From: Pascua guehoae
Taxonomy: Eukaryota; Basidiomycota; Tremellomycetes; Trichosporonales; Trichosporonaceae
Reading direction: 5' to 3'
Assembly: GCA_001600415.1 (NCBI GenBank)
Contig: BCJX01000004.1
Coordinates: 2,277,524 to 2,322,889, forward strand
Length of the DNA stretch: 45,366 nt
Part shown: one piece after another, positions 44,677-45,366 of the stretch
How the letters are laid out: each line of letters starts with the position of its first letter
Numbering within the stretch: position 1 is the stretch's first letter
The notes under the pieces: model-generated
What the model saw: only the letters and a program-made list of their open reading frames with translations
The model's database searches: none
Told to the model about the DNA's origin: nothing
Made by a program: the position numbers and the translations under genes

Positions 44677-45305
44677 GCGGGTAGGCCTAGCTGGTATGGA
44701 CGTGTTCAACACGACCCACGAGATCCCCTCCACGACTCTGCCTGTCTGGACTTACCACCACCCCCACCCTCCCCGCCTTCCATAGTTCACCCTTTCCCCC
44801 CGCGTCCCCTTCACCTGCCCCATTCACGTGGTCATCTTGCAGCACGCCCCTGTCCCATCTGCCACCCATGCATCTCATGTATAATCCGCCCTATGCATCC
44901 GTGCCCTGATGCATGTACGGCGTGGTGACTTTGCAACGAGCAGCTCGCGTATCGCGTGGCTCATGTGGTCGAGACTAGAAAGCGAGACAGGAGCACATCA
45001 CGCCCAGAGGCCTGGAGGGCAAGAAGCATTCGAAGGCGAGTCACTCGCATATTGACGATTCGAGGCAGAAAGCGAGGTCGTTTGAGTACCTACCCAGAAA
45101 ACAACACTGGGCAGAATACCCAACCCCGCCGGAATGGGCCCTGCGCAACAAGCACCATTTGATGGCATCCTCGGAACGCGTGTCACCGATCCACTCGTCG
45201 ACACCGACGTGCAACCACCGCCTGTGCGACGTCGGAGGTGACAGTAGCTGATGTGAAGCCAATCTAAGAGGAATGGTTGTTTTCTCTCTCTCTGTTTCTC
45301 ACTCT

Positions 45306-45352
<47 letters not shown>

Positions 45353-45366
45353 TCTCTCTCTCTCTC
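44677..45366. other. 3' flank of the MFS gene, ending in simple sequence
   Basis: About 600 bp without a supportable gene (short multi-frame ORFs only), then C/T-rich simple sequence to the window edge. Confidence 0.5.
45279..45366. repeat. Long (CT)n tract at the window end
   Basis: An almost pure CT dinucleotide run of more than 80 bp reaches the last base, so its full length is unknown. It is not a telomere-type repeat. Confidence 0.9.

Noticed and set aside
45279..45366. Terminal CT repeat as a telomere
   Set aside because: Fungal telomeres are G/T-rich (TTAGGG-like). A CT dinucleotide run is an ordinary microsatellite at which the window ends.
1..45366. tRNA, rRNA, CRISPR and transposase genes
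   Set aside because: I looked for tRNA T-loop signatures, rRNA-like blocks, direct-repeat/spacer arrays and transposase or reverse-transcriptase motifs and saw none. A tRNAscan-SE/Infernal run would be decisive.

Overview
The window looks like nuclear DNA of a basidiomycete yeast. Genes are broken by many very short introns (35-60 nt) with GTGAGT/GTATGT/GTGCGT donors, CTAAC or CTGAC branch sites and CAG acceptors. Coding exons are GC-rich, and there are no bacterial-style operons. The gene content (intradiol dioxygenase, DYRK kinase, a ZIF-like MFS transporter) and intron style suggest a Tremellomycete, possibly Trichosporonales. That placement is inference; no marker gene is present. All spliced models were assembled by hand from splice signals and reading-frame continuity. 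Every model sums to a multiple of three.

Layout. (1) 1-5.2 kb: a decayed tandem array of exon/intron-like modules, then two divergently transcribed unknown genes. The left one (minus, 976-2953) encodes a predicted helical domain, a proline-rich 24-residue repeat linker and one C-terminal Asn/Gly motif. The right one (plus, 4332-5222) encodes two copies of the same motif followed by a two-helix membrane hairpin. This pair is the best candidate for an undescribed system: its layout resembles fungal amyloid-signalling effector/partner pairs. (2) 6.6-11.7 kb: three minus-strand metabolic genes, a VOC/glyoxalase-fold protein, an intradiol (catechol or hydroxyquinol) dioxygenase and an alpha/beta hydrolase with a Cys nucleophile motif. 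They look like an aromatic-ring catabolic neighbourhood. (3) 12.6-16.8 kb: a 1363-residue disordered, Ser/Pro-rich protein with a KEN box, minus strand. (4) 19.4-25.5 kb: a 1977-residue class II DYRK (Pom1/DYRK2-like) kinase, plus strand, with an in-frame 45-nt intron in its activation segment. (5) 25.5-29.6 kb: gene-poor, repeat-rich DNA. (6) 29.6-36.4 kb: a low-complexity unknown protein and a LisH plus WD40 protein with unusually long introns, one of which holds poly-C tracts and a 25-N assembly gap. (7) 37.2-39.3 kb: a membrane-anchored hormone-sensitive-lipase-type hydrolase, minus strand. (8) 41.6-44.7 kb: an 11-exon MFS transporter with a 13-nt microexon. (9) The window ends in a long (CT)n tract.

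The dioxygenase, VOC protein and Cys-hydrolase could act in one catabolic route. The two motif-bearing genes could signal to each other. The other genes look like independent housekeeping or regulatory loci.
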